Source: Flavobacteriales bacterium (GTDB taxonomy: Bacteria > Bacteroidota > Bacteroidia > JANQJC01). Taken from it: a stretch of 58,551 nt of DNA. Below, in pieces: positions 17,957 to 26,080 of this stretch. Each line of letters begins with the position of its first letter. Position 1 is the stretch's first letter. The position numbers were made by a program, and so were the translations under genes. The DNA lies in NCBI GenBank assembly GCA_028281825.1, contig JANQJC010000101.1:1-58551 (forward strand), written 5' to 3'. The notes beneath the pieces are model-generated. The model did not search any database and was not told the DNA's origin. It was given only the letters and a program-made list of their open reading frames with translations.

Positions 17957-17964
17957 CAAAAGTA
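17957..17964 (-). promoter_or_regulatory. -7 box (TACTTTTG) for pheT
   Basis: Read on the reverse strand this is TACTTTTG, an exact TAnnTTTG match 21 nt before the pheT ATG at 17935. It also supports that start over the upstream alternative. Confidence 0.5.
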
Positions 17965-18009
17965 AGGTTTAGGGTGGAATTTTTGAATTAATTCGTTCCT
18001 TAAAACCCT

Positions 18010-18017
18010 TACCTTTG
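18010..18017 (+). promoter_or_regulatory. -7 box (TACCTTTG) for the ALDH7-like gene
   Basis: Exact TAnnTTTG match 21 nt before the ATG at 18039, with a TTG 24 nt further upstream (17983-17985). Together with the pheT box it makes a compact divergent promoter region. Confidence 0.5.
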
Positions 18018-18038
18018 CAGTGACTAAATAACCAAACC

Positions 18039-19598
18039 ATGAGTACAACTATTTCAGCAGCAGCAGATATTAAGCAAATACTAGATGCCTTTGGTATTGC
18101 CGATGTAAGCAAAGCAGCCAGCACAGGTAGCCAGGAGTATGCATCAGGCGGCGATTTGATAACTTCTATCTCACCGGTTGATGGGCAGAGCATTGCCAGT
18201 GTGCAATCAGCTAGTGCCAATGAGTATGAACAAGTAATTGAAACAGCTCAAAAAGCTTTCAGGGAATGGAGATTAGTGCCTGCCCCCAAGCGAGGTGAAG
18301 TAGTAAGACAGGTAGGAGATGAGTTAAGAAAATATAAACAAGAGTTGGGAACCTTGGTTTCTTACGAGATGGGTAAAAGCTTGCAAGAAGGCTTGGGGGA
18401 AGTGCAGGAAATGATAGATATCTGCGACTTTGCAGTAGGGCTTTCCCGCCAGCTGCACGGCTTGACTATGCATTCTGAAAGACCCAACCACAGGATGTAT
18501 GAGCAATATCATCCACTTGGTGTAGTAGGGATTATCTCTGCCTTCAATTTCCCAGTTGCTGTGTGGTCTTGGAATAGTATGCTGGCTTGGGTTTGTGGTG
18601 ATGTATGTGTTTGGAAACCATCGGAAAAAGCACCTATTTCTGCGGTAGCTTGTCAACGCATCGCTCAGAAGGTTTTTGAAAGAAATAATGTTCCTGAGGG
18701 CGTTTCTTGCCTGATACACGGTAACTATACTGTTGGAGAAATGATAAGTCATGATAAGCGTGTACCTCTGGTTTCAGCTACGGGCTCCATTCGTATGGGT
18801 AAAAAAGTAGGTGAAGCTGTGGGAGCCAGGTTGGGTAAATCATTACTTGAGCTTGGTGGTAATAATGCCATTATCATTACTGAAAATGCAGACTTGGGTC
18901 AATGCTTGCCAGCCATAGTGTTTGGTGCTGTGGGTACTTGTGGTCAACGTTGTACATCAACTCGCAGATTGATTATCCATGAAAGCAGGTATGTAGAAGT
19001 GAAGGAAAAATTGGTAAAAGCGTATGGTCAATTGCGGATTGGTAATCCACTGGATGAGAATAATCATGTTGGGCCATTGATTGATAAAGATGCGGTAGGT
19101 ATGTATCAAAAAGCATTGGTTGAAGTAGTCAACTCAGGAGGTAAGTTGTTAGTTGAAGGCGGTGTACTGGAAGGTGAAGAATATTCGTCAGGATGCTATG
19201 TGAAACCAGCTATTGCCGAGGCCCAAAATGAATATGAAATCGTGCAACATGAAACCTTTGCTCCAATACTGTATTTGTTGAAGTATAATACTTTGGATGA
19301 GGCAATAGAATTGCAAAATGGAGTGGTACAAGGGCTTTCTTCAGCAATTATGACTACCGACCTGCGTGAAGCTGAAGCATTTCTTTCCCATCGCGGTTCT
19401 GACTGCGGAATTGCCAATGTGAATATTGGAACTTCGGGAGCGGAGATAGGTGGCGCCTTTGGCGGTGAGAAAGAAACGGGTGGTGGCCGAGAGTCTGGCT
19501 CTGACGCTTGGAAAATATATATGCGCAGGCAGACCAATACCATTAATTATGGCACTGAACTACCATTAGCACAAGGCATTAAATTTGATATATCATAG
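18039..19598 (+). CDS. ALDH7-family aldehyde dehydrogenase (L-aminoadipate semialdehyde dehydrogenase type)
   Basis: A 519-aa NAD-dependent aldehyde dehydrogenase. Catalytic residues are C305 in TCGQRCTST and E271 in LLELGGNN. The GQRCTSTRRL sequence and the NIGTSGAEIGGAFGGEK segment are typical of the antiquitin (ALDH7A1) branch, which oxidises alpha-aminoadipic semialdehyde to aminoadipate in lysine breakdown. The specific substrate is inferred from branch features. It ends one base before the TTG start of the following lipoprotein. Confidence 0.85.
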   Translation: MSTTISAAADIKQILDAFGIADVSKAASTGSQEYASGGDLITSISPVDGQSIASVQSASANEYEQVIETAQKAFREWRLVPAPKRGEVVRQVGDELRKYKQELGTLVSYEMGKSLQEGLGEVQEMIDICDFAVGLSRQLHGLTMHSERPNHRMYEQYHPLGVVGIISAFNFPVAVWSWNSMLAWVCGDVCVWKPSEKAPISAVACQRIAQKVFERNNVPEGVSCLIHGNYTVGEMISHDKRVPLVSATGSIRMGKKVGEAVGARLGKSLLELGGNNAIIITENADLGQCLPAIVFGAVGTCGQRCTSTRRLIIHESRYVEVKEKLVKAYGQLRIGNPLDENNHVGPLIDKDAVGMYQKALVEVVNSGGKLLVEGGVLEGEEYSSGCYVKPAIAEAQNEYEIVQHETFAPILYLLKYNTLDEAIELQNGVVQGLSSAIMTTDLREAEAFLSHRGSDCGIANVNIGTSGAEIGGAFGGEKETGGGRESGSDAWKIYMRRQTNTINYGTELPLAQGIKFDIS

Positions 19599-19599
19599 C

Positions 19600-20181
19600 T
19601 TGAAAAAGTACCTTACAGTGAAAAGACTATTTATACTCCTTTTCCCTCTGTTATTCTTTTCTTGCCAAGAGCAACAGCAGGAAGTTTTTGAAAAGCCCTA
19701 TTTTGATGTAAAAGGCTTTATTGAGGGTGAAATAGAAAGATTGCAAAAAGAGCAACCCACAATTGAAAAGGTGATTACTACTGACGGTGTAACGGAAAAA
19801 CAAGTAATTACTGATATCGATTGGGAAGATGAACTATCCTCATTTTTGGAGTTGGATATCAATAAACCTTCCTGGAGAAATTCCTACACAGCGGACACAT
19901 CAAAAACTGACAACACATTTAAGATTACCTACACAACAGAGTTAGAAGACCATCCCGTGTACATGCTTGAAGTCACACTGGATAGAAAAACAGGAGAATG
20001 CATTGGTATATGGGGAGGGCATAGCGCAGAAAATTTTGTTTATGAAAGCACACAAAGCTTAAACTATACTAAAGGTGAGGAATATTCAATAACGGGTATG
20101 CTGAGCTTTGAGTTCATATTCAATACCAGCTATCAGGTGTATGTAGGGTTTCTCGGTCAAGATAGTGGGCCTCAAGAGTAA
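19600..20181 (+). CDS. Small lipoprotein of unknown function
   Basis: A 193-aa protein not recognised as a named family. A hydrophobic leader ends in LLFFSCQEQQQ with the cysteine at residue 22, so it is a likely lipoprotein. The mature part is rich in beta-strand and charged residues (residues about 30-190) with no catalytic motif I know. No ATG precedes the leader. I use the TTG at 19600, one base after the ALDH stop; a GTG at 19618 (VKRLFILL) is the alternative. Its tight spacing suggests co-transcription with the dehydrogenase gene. Confidence 0.6.
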   Translation: MKKYLTVKRLFILLFPLLFFSCQEQQQEVFEKPYFDVKGFIEGEIERLQKEQPTIEKVITTDGVTEKQVITDIDWEDELSSFLELDINKPSWRNSYTADTSKTDNTFKITYTTELEDHPVYMLEVTLDRKTGECIGIWGGHSAENFVYESTQSLNYTKGEEYSITGMLSFEFIFNTSYQVYVGFLGQDSGPQE

Positions 20182-20310
20182 TTTAACGAAGCAATCCTGC
20201 CTTAAAACCCTCAAAACCAGCTTTTGATATAAAAACGACAAGCTATTTATGTTTATTTTTATACTTTAATTCCCTGATTACCCAACCCAGAACAGTAATA
20301 TAAACTGACA

Positions 20311-22386
20311 ATGAATAGAGTTTTACTTTTATTGCCTTCACTCATTTTTATTAGCGCGCTGTCTTTTGCACAGTGCACTACAAGTGATGGCACAGATTGC
20401 TATTGCCCTGATAGTGTTTCTACTGATTGTGAGCTTTTACCTGATTTAACGCTATCATGGGATGCTCTGGAAAATTGGGCAAGTGGACCAAGTGAGTATT
20501 CTCAAACTGGCAATGGAGCCAACAATGGACGTTTAAGAGTTTCGGGTTCAACACCAAATATAGGTTGGGGAGCTTTTGAAGTATGGAGTACAGATTATTA
20601 CGTATGTGGAACAGATACTTTTTATTCTTCTAGTGCACCCACTGAAACTTGTGTAGACCCTAATACCAGTATGACGCATGATACCAAACAACTATTGAAG
20701 CAAAGGGTATATCATAAAGATGGGAGTGCTATGACTTATACTGACAGGTGGGCCGGCGCCATGACTTATCACCCAACACACAATCACTATCACGTGGATG
20801 ATTGGGTGGCTTTTACGCTTAGAACACCAACGCCTAACCCAAACCCACTTACATGGCCTATCATCGGCGACGGTGCTAAGATTGGCTTCTGCCTCATGGA
20901 TTATGGCAGGTGTGGTTCTTCCACTTACAGCGGGCATTGCCGTGATGACCAATCTGTATATGGTCAGGGAACTATCCTGGGTGATAATGACTTCGCCAAC
21001 TACGGACACGGAGGTATGAACTATAGCTGTTCGCCAGTAGTACAAGGTATTTCTGTGGGTTGGACAGATGTTTATGGAGAACACCTGGATGGAATGTGGA
21101 TTGATATCCCGCCTGGTACATGCAACGGCGACTATTGGATTGTAGGTCAGGTTGACCCAAATAACGTGTTCCTTGAAATGGATGAAACCAACAACTGGAC
21201 GGCTATCCCATATACAGTAACTGAACAAGTACCAAACAGCACTGAGCCCGCAACTATTGTTGCTGACGGTTCAACCATGCAATGCGAAGGTGCTGAAGTT
21301 GTATTGACAGCGAACTCTGGCAACGGTTATGTTTGGTCAACTGGTGATACAACTCAATCAATTACGGTAACGGAAACTGGTGACTACAGTGTAAACGTTG
21401 TCTCAACTTGTGGAATAGCATCTTCAGACCCATTTAATGTAGCCTTCAGCCATATTGATGCCCCAAATGCTGAAAACGATACCGTATGGGCTACTTCAGG
21501 TTCAGCTAACCTTACTGCAACAGGTTCAGATTTACATTGGTTTGATACTATTGTTGGCGGTACTGAGATAGGCACGGGTACAACGTATACTACCCCTGTA
21601 CTAACAACAACTACTACTTACTACGTTGAAGAAAGAGTCGCTTACAATGGCATGCAATATAATACTGGTAAGCCTGATAATACAGGTGGTGGTGGTTACT
21701 TTAACGGCAGCCAAAACCTTGTATTTGATGCCATGAGTGATTTTGTACTGAAGTCAGTAAAAGTATATGCTGATGGTGCTGGCGATAGAGAGGTAGTGTT
21801 GAGAAATAGCCAGGGAGATTTATTGGAAACTGAAACCGTTAGTGTTCCAGATGGCGAAAGTAGGATTACACTTGACTGGGATATACCTACGGATACTGAT
21901 TACGAGCTTCACCTTGAAAGCCAGTTAAAAGACTTGTACAGGAATAACGATGGTGTTAATTTTCCTTACGATGTGGCAGGTGTAGCTTCAGTTAAATCAT
22001 CATCTGCTGGTGACCAGTATTACTATTTTTATTACGATTGGGAAATCGCTACTCCTGACTATACTTGTGAAAGTGAGCGCACTCCAGTGGATGCAGTCAT
22101 AAATCCCGATGTATCAGTGAGTATGCATGAAGTAGTTAAAAATTTCACAATATTCCCGAACCCATCACAGGGGGTCGTTAATCTGTCTTTTGAAACAGAA
22201 AGAACATCAAGCTTGAATGTGAAAATTGTTGACCCTTTAAGCAAAGTTATTTTTACAGATACTCAGACTAGCTTTAAGGGAAAATACAATAAAGAGCTTG
22301 ACTTAAGTGGGTTCGCTAAAGGTGTTTACCATGTTGATATCACTTTAGATGACCTCCCACTATACAAAACTGTGGTAATTCAGTAG
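20311..22386 (+). CDS. Lysyl oxidase-like secreted copper protein with T9SS sorting domain
   Basis: A 691-aa protein with a signal peptide (ending SFAQ). Residues about 45-305 match the lysyl oxidase family: the copper-binding segment H154-PT-H157-N-H159-Y-H161, K190 (in AKIGFCL) and Y255 (in DVYGEHLDG). By alignment with animal enzymes K190 and Y255 fall where the lysine and tyrosine join to form the lysine tyrosylquinone cofactor. The end of the domain, WIDIPPGTCNGDYW then EMDETNN, also matches. A spaced Ig-like region and a further beta-domain follow (about 310-600), then a T9SS type A tail (IFPNPSQG to the end). It probably acts outside the cell on amines, perhaps on protein lysines. Substrate unknown. 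Confidence 0.8.
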   Translation: MNRVLLLLPSLIFISALSFAQCTTSDGTDCYCPDSVSTDCELLPDLTLSWDALENWASGPSEYSQTGNGANNGRLRVSGSTPNIGWGAFEVWSTDYYVCGTDTFYSSSAPTETCVDPNTSMTHDTKQLLKQRVYHKDGSAMTYTDRWAGAMTYHPTHNHYHVDDWVAFTLRTPTPNPNPLTWPIIGDGAKIGFCLMDYGRCGSSTYSGHCRDDQSVYGQGTILGDNDFANYGHGGMNYSCSPVVQGISVGWTDVYGEHLDGMWIDIPPGTCNGDYWIVGQVDPNNVFLEMDETNNWTAIPYTVTEQVPNSTEPATIVADGSTMQCEGAEVVLTANSGNGYVWSTGDTTQSITVTETGDYSVNVVSTCGIASSDPFNVAFSHIDAPNAENDTVWATSGSANLTATGSDLHWFDTIVGGTEIGTGTTYTTPVLTTTTTYYVEERVAYNGMQYNTGKPDNTGGGGYFNGSQNLVFDAMSDFVLKSVKVYADGAGDREVVLRNSQGDLLETETVSVPDGESRITLDWDIPTDTDYELHLESQLKDLYRNNDGVNFPYDVAGVASVKSSSAGDQYYYFYYDWEIATPDYTCESERTPVDAVINPDVSVSMHEVVKNFTIFPNPSQGVVNLSFETERTSSLNVKIVDPLSKVIFTDTQTSFKGKYNKELDLSGFAKGVYHVDITLDDLPLYKTVVIQ

Positions 22387-22406
22387 ATAAAAACATTGTT
22401 TATCTT

Positions 22407-22447
22407 TTTTGCCGGGGCTACTGATTTCTATCATTGTTTCGGCAAAA
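22407..22447. repeat. Inverted repeat in the gap before the propeller gene
   Basis: TTTTGCCG (22407-22414) pairs with CGGCAAAA (22440-22447) across 25 bases. It begins 21 nt after the lysyl oxidase-like stop, so it could end that transcript or form part of the next gene's 5' leader. Confidence 0.35.
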
Positions 22448-22468
22448 TTATTTTAGGAGCTTGGTATA

Positions 22469-23719
22469 GTGTATAAGTTTTTTGCTAGCATTTCATTATT
22501 ATCTATCTCAGTGCTGAGTTTCTCCCAGCAATGGACCATATATAACCAAGTTAATTCCCAACTCCCTCAGAACTCGGTGAGAGCATTAACCGTGGATGAT
22601 GCCAACAACAAATGGATAGGTACTGATAATGGCCTGGCTGTATTTGATGGCTCAATTTGGACTGTCTATAACGAGTCAAATTCAGGATTGCCCTCAAACA
22701 TTGTTAGGTGTATAGCAATAGACAGTCAAAACAATAAATGGATAGGCACCACCAATGGCCTCGCAAAATTTGATGGCATCAACTGGACAGTATACCAGCC
22801 AAGCAACTCCGATATACCAGATAACTTAATAAAGACGATTGATTTTGACTCACAGGGCGATGTTTGGGTAGGTACAACTACTGGTATCGGTAGGTTTGAC
22901 GGTGTAAATTGGTATGTATACTCATCTAATGACTCGTCTTATAATTCTCAAATACTTACCTCTGAAAACATCCCCGCAATAGATATCAGCAATGAAGATG
23001 TTGTTGCAGTAGGTACAATCAATGGTGGGCTTATTTATTTGACAGATACCTCCTACACGCTTTTTGATAGCTGGACAACAGGACTGCCTGATAATACTAT
23101 TCTATGTATAAGTCATGATAGTGACGGAAATAGATGGATGGGTACCCCAGGTGCGGGTATTTTAGTGCACTACAGTAATCATACCAGCAACATATGGTCC
23201 CAATTCAATATGTGGAACTCTTTTAATCCTTCCAACAGTATCAATACTATATTGATAGATAATGAAGACAGGATGATTGCAGGCAGCCAGGATGCTGGAG
23301 TCATTTTCTATTTAGGCGGAGCAAACTGGACTAGCCTTGATTCGGTGAACAGCAATCTGCCAGACAATTTTATCTACTCGCTGGCTTTGGATAACGAAGG
23401 GGTATTATGGGTGGGGACTTATCAGAATGGTTTGGTTACACTTGATTATAGCAATTGGGTTGGAATTGAAACCAATACCCCCCCGAAGCAATCCAATGTA
23501 TACCCTAATCCATCAAATGGCATTTTTTGGGTTGACTGGGAAGGTGGAGAAGCGTTAATTTCTGTTTATGATATGTTCGGAAAGGAAGTATATCAAAAAC
23601 AACATTTTTTTTCCAAGAAAGGAGCTTTTGATTTGTCTCACTTGGCCAATGGAATGTATTTGATACAGATAGATGTTAATGGTCAAAGGGCTAGCAACAG
23701 AATAATAATATCCAAGTAA
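22469..23719 (+). CDS. Two-component-regulator-type beta-propeller protein with T9SS sorting domain
   Basis: A 416-aa secreted protein. After a signal peptide (ending SFSQ) it has repeated propeller motifs with the pattern NKWIGT-x-GLA-x-FDG-x-x-WTVY, at about residues 45, 88, 130 and further weaker copies up to about 335. Such ligand-binding blades are best known in hybrid two-component sensors, but here no histidine kinase follows. A T9SS type A tail (about 345-416, YPNPSNG to RIIISK) sends it outside the cell. The start is a GTG at 22469 with TAGGAG about 8 nt upstream. Its function is not known. Confidence 0.75.
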   Translation: MYKFFASISLLSISVLSFSQQWTIYNQVNSQLPQNSVRALTVDDANNKWIGTDNGLAVFDGSIWTVYNESNSGLPSNIVRCIAIDSQNNKWIGTTNGLAKFDGINWTVYQPSNSDIPDNLIKTIDFDSQGDVWVGTTTGIGRFDGVNWYVYSSNDSSYNSQILTSENIPAIDISNEDVVAVGTINGGLIYLTDTSYTLFDSWTTGLPDNTILCISHDSDGNRWMGTPGAGILVHYSNHTSNIWSQFNMWNSFNPSNSINTILIDNEDRMIAGSQDAGVIFYLGGANWTSLDSVNSNLPDNFIYSLALDNEGVLWVGTYQNGLVTLDYSNWVGIETNTPPKQSNVYPNPSNGIFWVDWEGGEALISVYDMFGKEVYQKQHFFSKKGAFDLSHLANGMYLIQIDVNGQRASNRIIISK

Positions 23720-24078
23720 TGTCACAAAAAGAACTCATAACAAAATGGGTGGATACCTTTAATCAAGGTGATGCAAGTTTATTGGCAGAGTTTTATGCGG
23801 ATGATGCAATTAATCATCAAGTAGCCAATGAGCCAATAAGAGGAAAGCAAGCCATTCGAGCAATGTTTGAACAAGAGTTTTCCCAGGCCGAAATGGTCTG
23901 TATAGTGGAGAATGTGTTTGAGGATAAAGATTGGGTTATATTAGAATGGAAGAACCCACTTGGTTTGAGAGGGTGTGGATTTTTTCAAATAGTCAACGGA
24001 AAGATAAAATTTCAAAGAGGTTATTGGGACAAGCTCTCTTTTTTACGAATGCATAAACTGCCTATCCCAACTAACTAA
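23719..24078 (+). CDS. SnoaL / NTF2-like small protein
   Basis: A 119-aa cytoplasmic protein of the SnoaL-like (NTF2 fold) group: WVDTFNQGDASLLAEFYADDAINHQ at the start is typical. Members include polyketide cyclases and isomerases, but most are uncharacterised. It begins on the A shared with the TAA stop of the propeller gene (TAATG overlap), suggesting translational coupling. Its 3' end overlaps that of convergent pdhB by four bases. What links it to a secreted propeller protein is not clear. Confidence 0.75.
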   Translation: MSQKELITKWVDTFNQGDASLLAEFYADDAINHQVANEPIRGKQAIRAMFEQEFSQAEMVCIVENVFEDKDWVILEWKNPLGLRGCGFFQIVNGKIKFQRGYWDKLSFLRMHKLPIPTN

Positions 24079-25052
24079 ATATACATTACTTCTTTCACTA
24101 CCTTGATTACCTTTTCAGCGTTAGGCAAAAATTCTTTAACAAGAGTTGGGGCATAGGAAAGAGGAGTATCAGCAGTGGTTATTCTTCTCACCGGAGCATC
24201 CAGGTAATCAAAGGCGTCTTGCTGTATCTTGTAAGTCACCTCTGAAGCAATTGAAGCTAAAGGCCACGCTTCTTCGAGTATCACAAGCCTATTGGTTTTC
24301 TTAACTGATTCAATGATAGTATTGTAATCTATTGGTCTTACGGTTCTCAGGTCAATTACTTCAGCTTCGATGCCTTCTTTAGCCAATTCATCAGCTGCTT
24401 GCATGGCTACCTTTATTATTTTACCAAAACTGGCAATCGTCACATGCCCTCCTCGCCTTTTTATATCAGCTACACCAATGGGTATCAGGTATTCACCTTC
24501 GGGCACTTCACCCTTGTCTCCATACATTTGTTCACTTTCCATGAAAATTACAGGGTCATTATCACGAATAGCAGATTTCAAAAGGCCTTTAGCATCATAC
24601 GGATTAGATGGGCAAACCACTTTCAAGCCTGGACAATTGGCATACCAGCTTTCAAAAGCTTGAGAATGTTGAGCTCCAAGTTGCCCTGCCGAAGCGGAAG
24701 GCCCACGGAAAACGATAGGAATATTAAATTGCCCCCCACTCATAGAGTACATTTTTGCCGCACTATTAATCACTTGGTCAATAGCAACGAGTGAAAAGTT
24801 AAAAGTCATGAACTCAATCACAGGACGAAGGCCATTCATCGCAGCACCTACACCAATACCTGTAAAACCTAATTCTGAAATAGGAGTGTCAACAACACGC
24901 TTTTCTCCAAACTCTTTAAGTATTCCCTGGCTTACTTTGTAAGCACCATCATATTCAGCAACTTCTTCACCCATTAAGAAAACGTTCTCGTCACGTTTCA
25001 TTTCCTCAGTAAGGGCTTCTCTTAGTGCTTCTCTAAATTGTAATTCGCGCAT
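24075..25052 (-). CDS. pdhB: Pyruvate dehydrogenase E1 component, beta subunit
   Basis: A 325-aa E1-beta subunit which, with E1-alpha, decarboxylates pyruvate using thiamine diphosphate. It begins MRELQFREALREAL and has the LMGEEVAEYDGAY segment with the cofactor-activating glutamate. RVVDTPISE and EFMTFNFSL follow, then the C-terminal transketolase domain (VIDLRTVRPID, VILEEAW). Length fits the family. The E1-alpha gene is not next to it, so subunit genes are split. Promoter on the reverse strand at 25074-25081. Confidence 0.95.
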   Translation of the reverse strand: MRELQFREALREALTEEMKRDENVFLMGEEVAEYDGAYKVSQGILKEFGEKRVVDTPISELGFTGIGVGAAMNGLRPVIEFMTFNFSLVAIDQVINSAAKMYSMSGGQFNIPIVFRGPSASAGQLGAQHSQAFESWYANCPGLKVVCPSNPYDAKGLLKSAIRDNDPVIFMESEQMYGDKGEVPEGEYLIPIGVADIKRRGGHVTIASFGKIIKVAMQAADELAKEGIEAEVIDLRTVRPIDYNTIIESVKKTNRLVILEEAWPLASIASEVTYKIQQDAFDYLDAPVRRITTADTPLSYAPTLVKEFLPNAEKVIKVVKEVMYI

Positions 25053-25073
25053 GGTTTTGTCTTGGGTTCAAGG

Positions 25074-25081
25074 CAAAAGTA
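25074..25081 (-). promoter_or_regulatory. -7 box (TACTTTTG) for pdhB
   Basis: Exact TAnnTTTG match on the reverse strand, 21 nt upstream of the pdhB ATG at 25052. The same octamer and spacing occur at pheT. Confidence 0.5.
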
Positions 25082-25129
25082 GGAATTTGTTAGTCAAATA
25101 ACGACGAGTTGATTTCTGAAAGTGTTTCT

Positions 25130-25249
25130 TATCTTTGCTAAAAGGCTAAACCCGCGCTTACAAAAGAAAGACTTTTAAAATCGCTTAAAGACTTGCCAGA
25201 TAGTAGAAGGTTGTTGTCTAATAACCCAGGATTTAAGAAAAAAGACTAG
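25130..25249 (+). other. Promoter-like box followed by an open frame with no start codon
   Basis: TATCTTTG (25130-25137) is an exact -7 match on the forward strand. Four bases later an open frame runs from 25142 to the TAG at 25249, reading KAKPALTKERLLKSL then KDLPDSRRLL. It reads like coding sequence but has no ATG, GTG or TTG at its head. It may be the decayed tail of a small gene. I do not recognise the family. Confidence 0.3.
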
Positions 25250-25255
25250 TAAAAT

Positions 25256-25762
25256 TTACAAAACCCTTCCAGCTTTATAGAAGTATTTCTTGTAGTAGTC
25301 TTCTGCAAGGTCACTTATAATTACACCTGCGCGTGTAGTAGCATGGGCAAACTTCCCATCACCAAGGTAGACACCTATATGTGAAATTTGCCCCTTCCTG
25401 ATTTTGAAGAAAAGCAAGTCACCTTCCTTCAGGTGTTTTCTCTTGATGGGCTTTACGGTTTTGTAAATATCGCGGGAGCCGCCAGCCAATTCTCTATTGT
25501 AAACAGCTGTATATATCTTATTACTAAAGCCAGAGCAATCAATACCATCAGCGCTTCTTCCACCGTATTTATATGGAGTGCCAAGCCAGTCATGCACCTC
25601 GCTGTAAAGCTTGTAATTGGCACAAGAATCAACACTTAACCCATACTGTGAAAAGAAATCAACCATCACCAGTGAATCATTGGCAGGTGTTGCTTCCTCC
25701 AGGCTTTGAGCCTGAATAGCAGATGAAAGTATTACCGATATGACTATGAGTGCTATTCTCAT
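25256..25762 (-). CDS. NlpC/P60 family cell-wall peptidase
   Basis: A 168-aa exported C40 peptidase (signal peptide ending IQAQ). C76 in GIDCSGF is the nucleophile and H128 in ISHIGVYLGDG the base, with H140 in FAHAT as the third residue. NlpC/P60 enzymes cut gamma-D-glutamyl-diaminopimelate links in peptidoglycan stems. The ATG at 25762 overlaps the stop of the preceding 96-aa gene as ATGA, so the two are translationally coupled. It is the last gene of the leftward surE-lpxB operon. Confidence 0.9.
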   Translation of the reverse strand: MRIALIVISVILSSAIQAQSLEEATPANDSLVMVDFFSQYGLSVDSCANYKLYSEVHDWLGTPYKYGGRSADGIDCSGFSNKIYTAVYNRELAGGSRDIYKTVKPIKRKHLKEGDLLFFKIRKGQISHIGVYLGDGKFAHATTRAGVIISDLAEDYYKKYFYKAGRVL

Positions 25763-26049
25763 TGACCAAGACAAGTGTAGTTATCGTTTTCGAGCGTCTT
25801 CTTGTTATCACTTCCGCTAGCTTCTCGTTCTTCGTTATTAGATGTACAAGCATATCCTTGGCTCTCAAGAAATACTTTCCAGGCCTCAATGGAATAATTG
25901 CCAAGTACAAAATCTCCATCACAACCAGCTACGGTTACACCTAGTTTTTTAAAGGTTCCGTTCTTAAGGGTAGAGTCATAGCATTTTTTGTAGCTTGAGA
26001 TAGCTATGATTAAGCCTAACGCAGCTAGTATAGTGAGTAATGTTTTCAT
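25759..26049 (-). CDS. Small N-terminally anchored protein of unknown function in the lpxB operon
   Basis: A 96-aa protein with one hydrophobic segment (residues 4-20) that may be a signal anchor. The remainder is polar with four cysteines (residues 23, 43, 73 and 93: KKCYD, AGCDGD, YACTS and YTCLG), which could pair in the periplasm. No family recognised. It lies 31 nt after lpxB and its stop overlaps the NlpC/P60 start, so it is co-expressed with envelope genes. Confidence 0.65.
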   Translation of the reverse strand: MKTLLTILAALGLIIAISSYKKCYDSTLKNGTFKKLGVTVAGCDGDFVLGNYSIEAWKVFLESQGYACTSNNEEREASGSDNKKTLENDNYTCLGQ

Positions 26050-26080
26050 GGTGAGTGCTTTACTCGGATTTATGTAAAGA

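Noticed and set aside
18324-18752. 142-codon reverse frame opposite the ALDH gene
   Set aside because: Lies inside a clear aldehyde dehydrogenase and lacks any family features.
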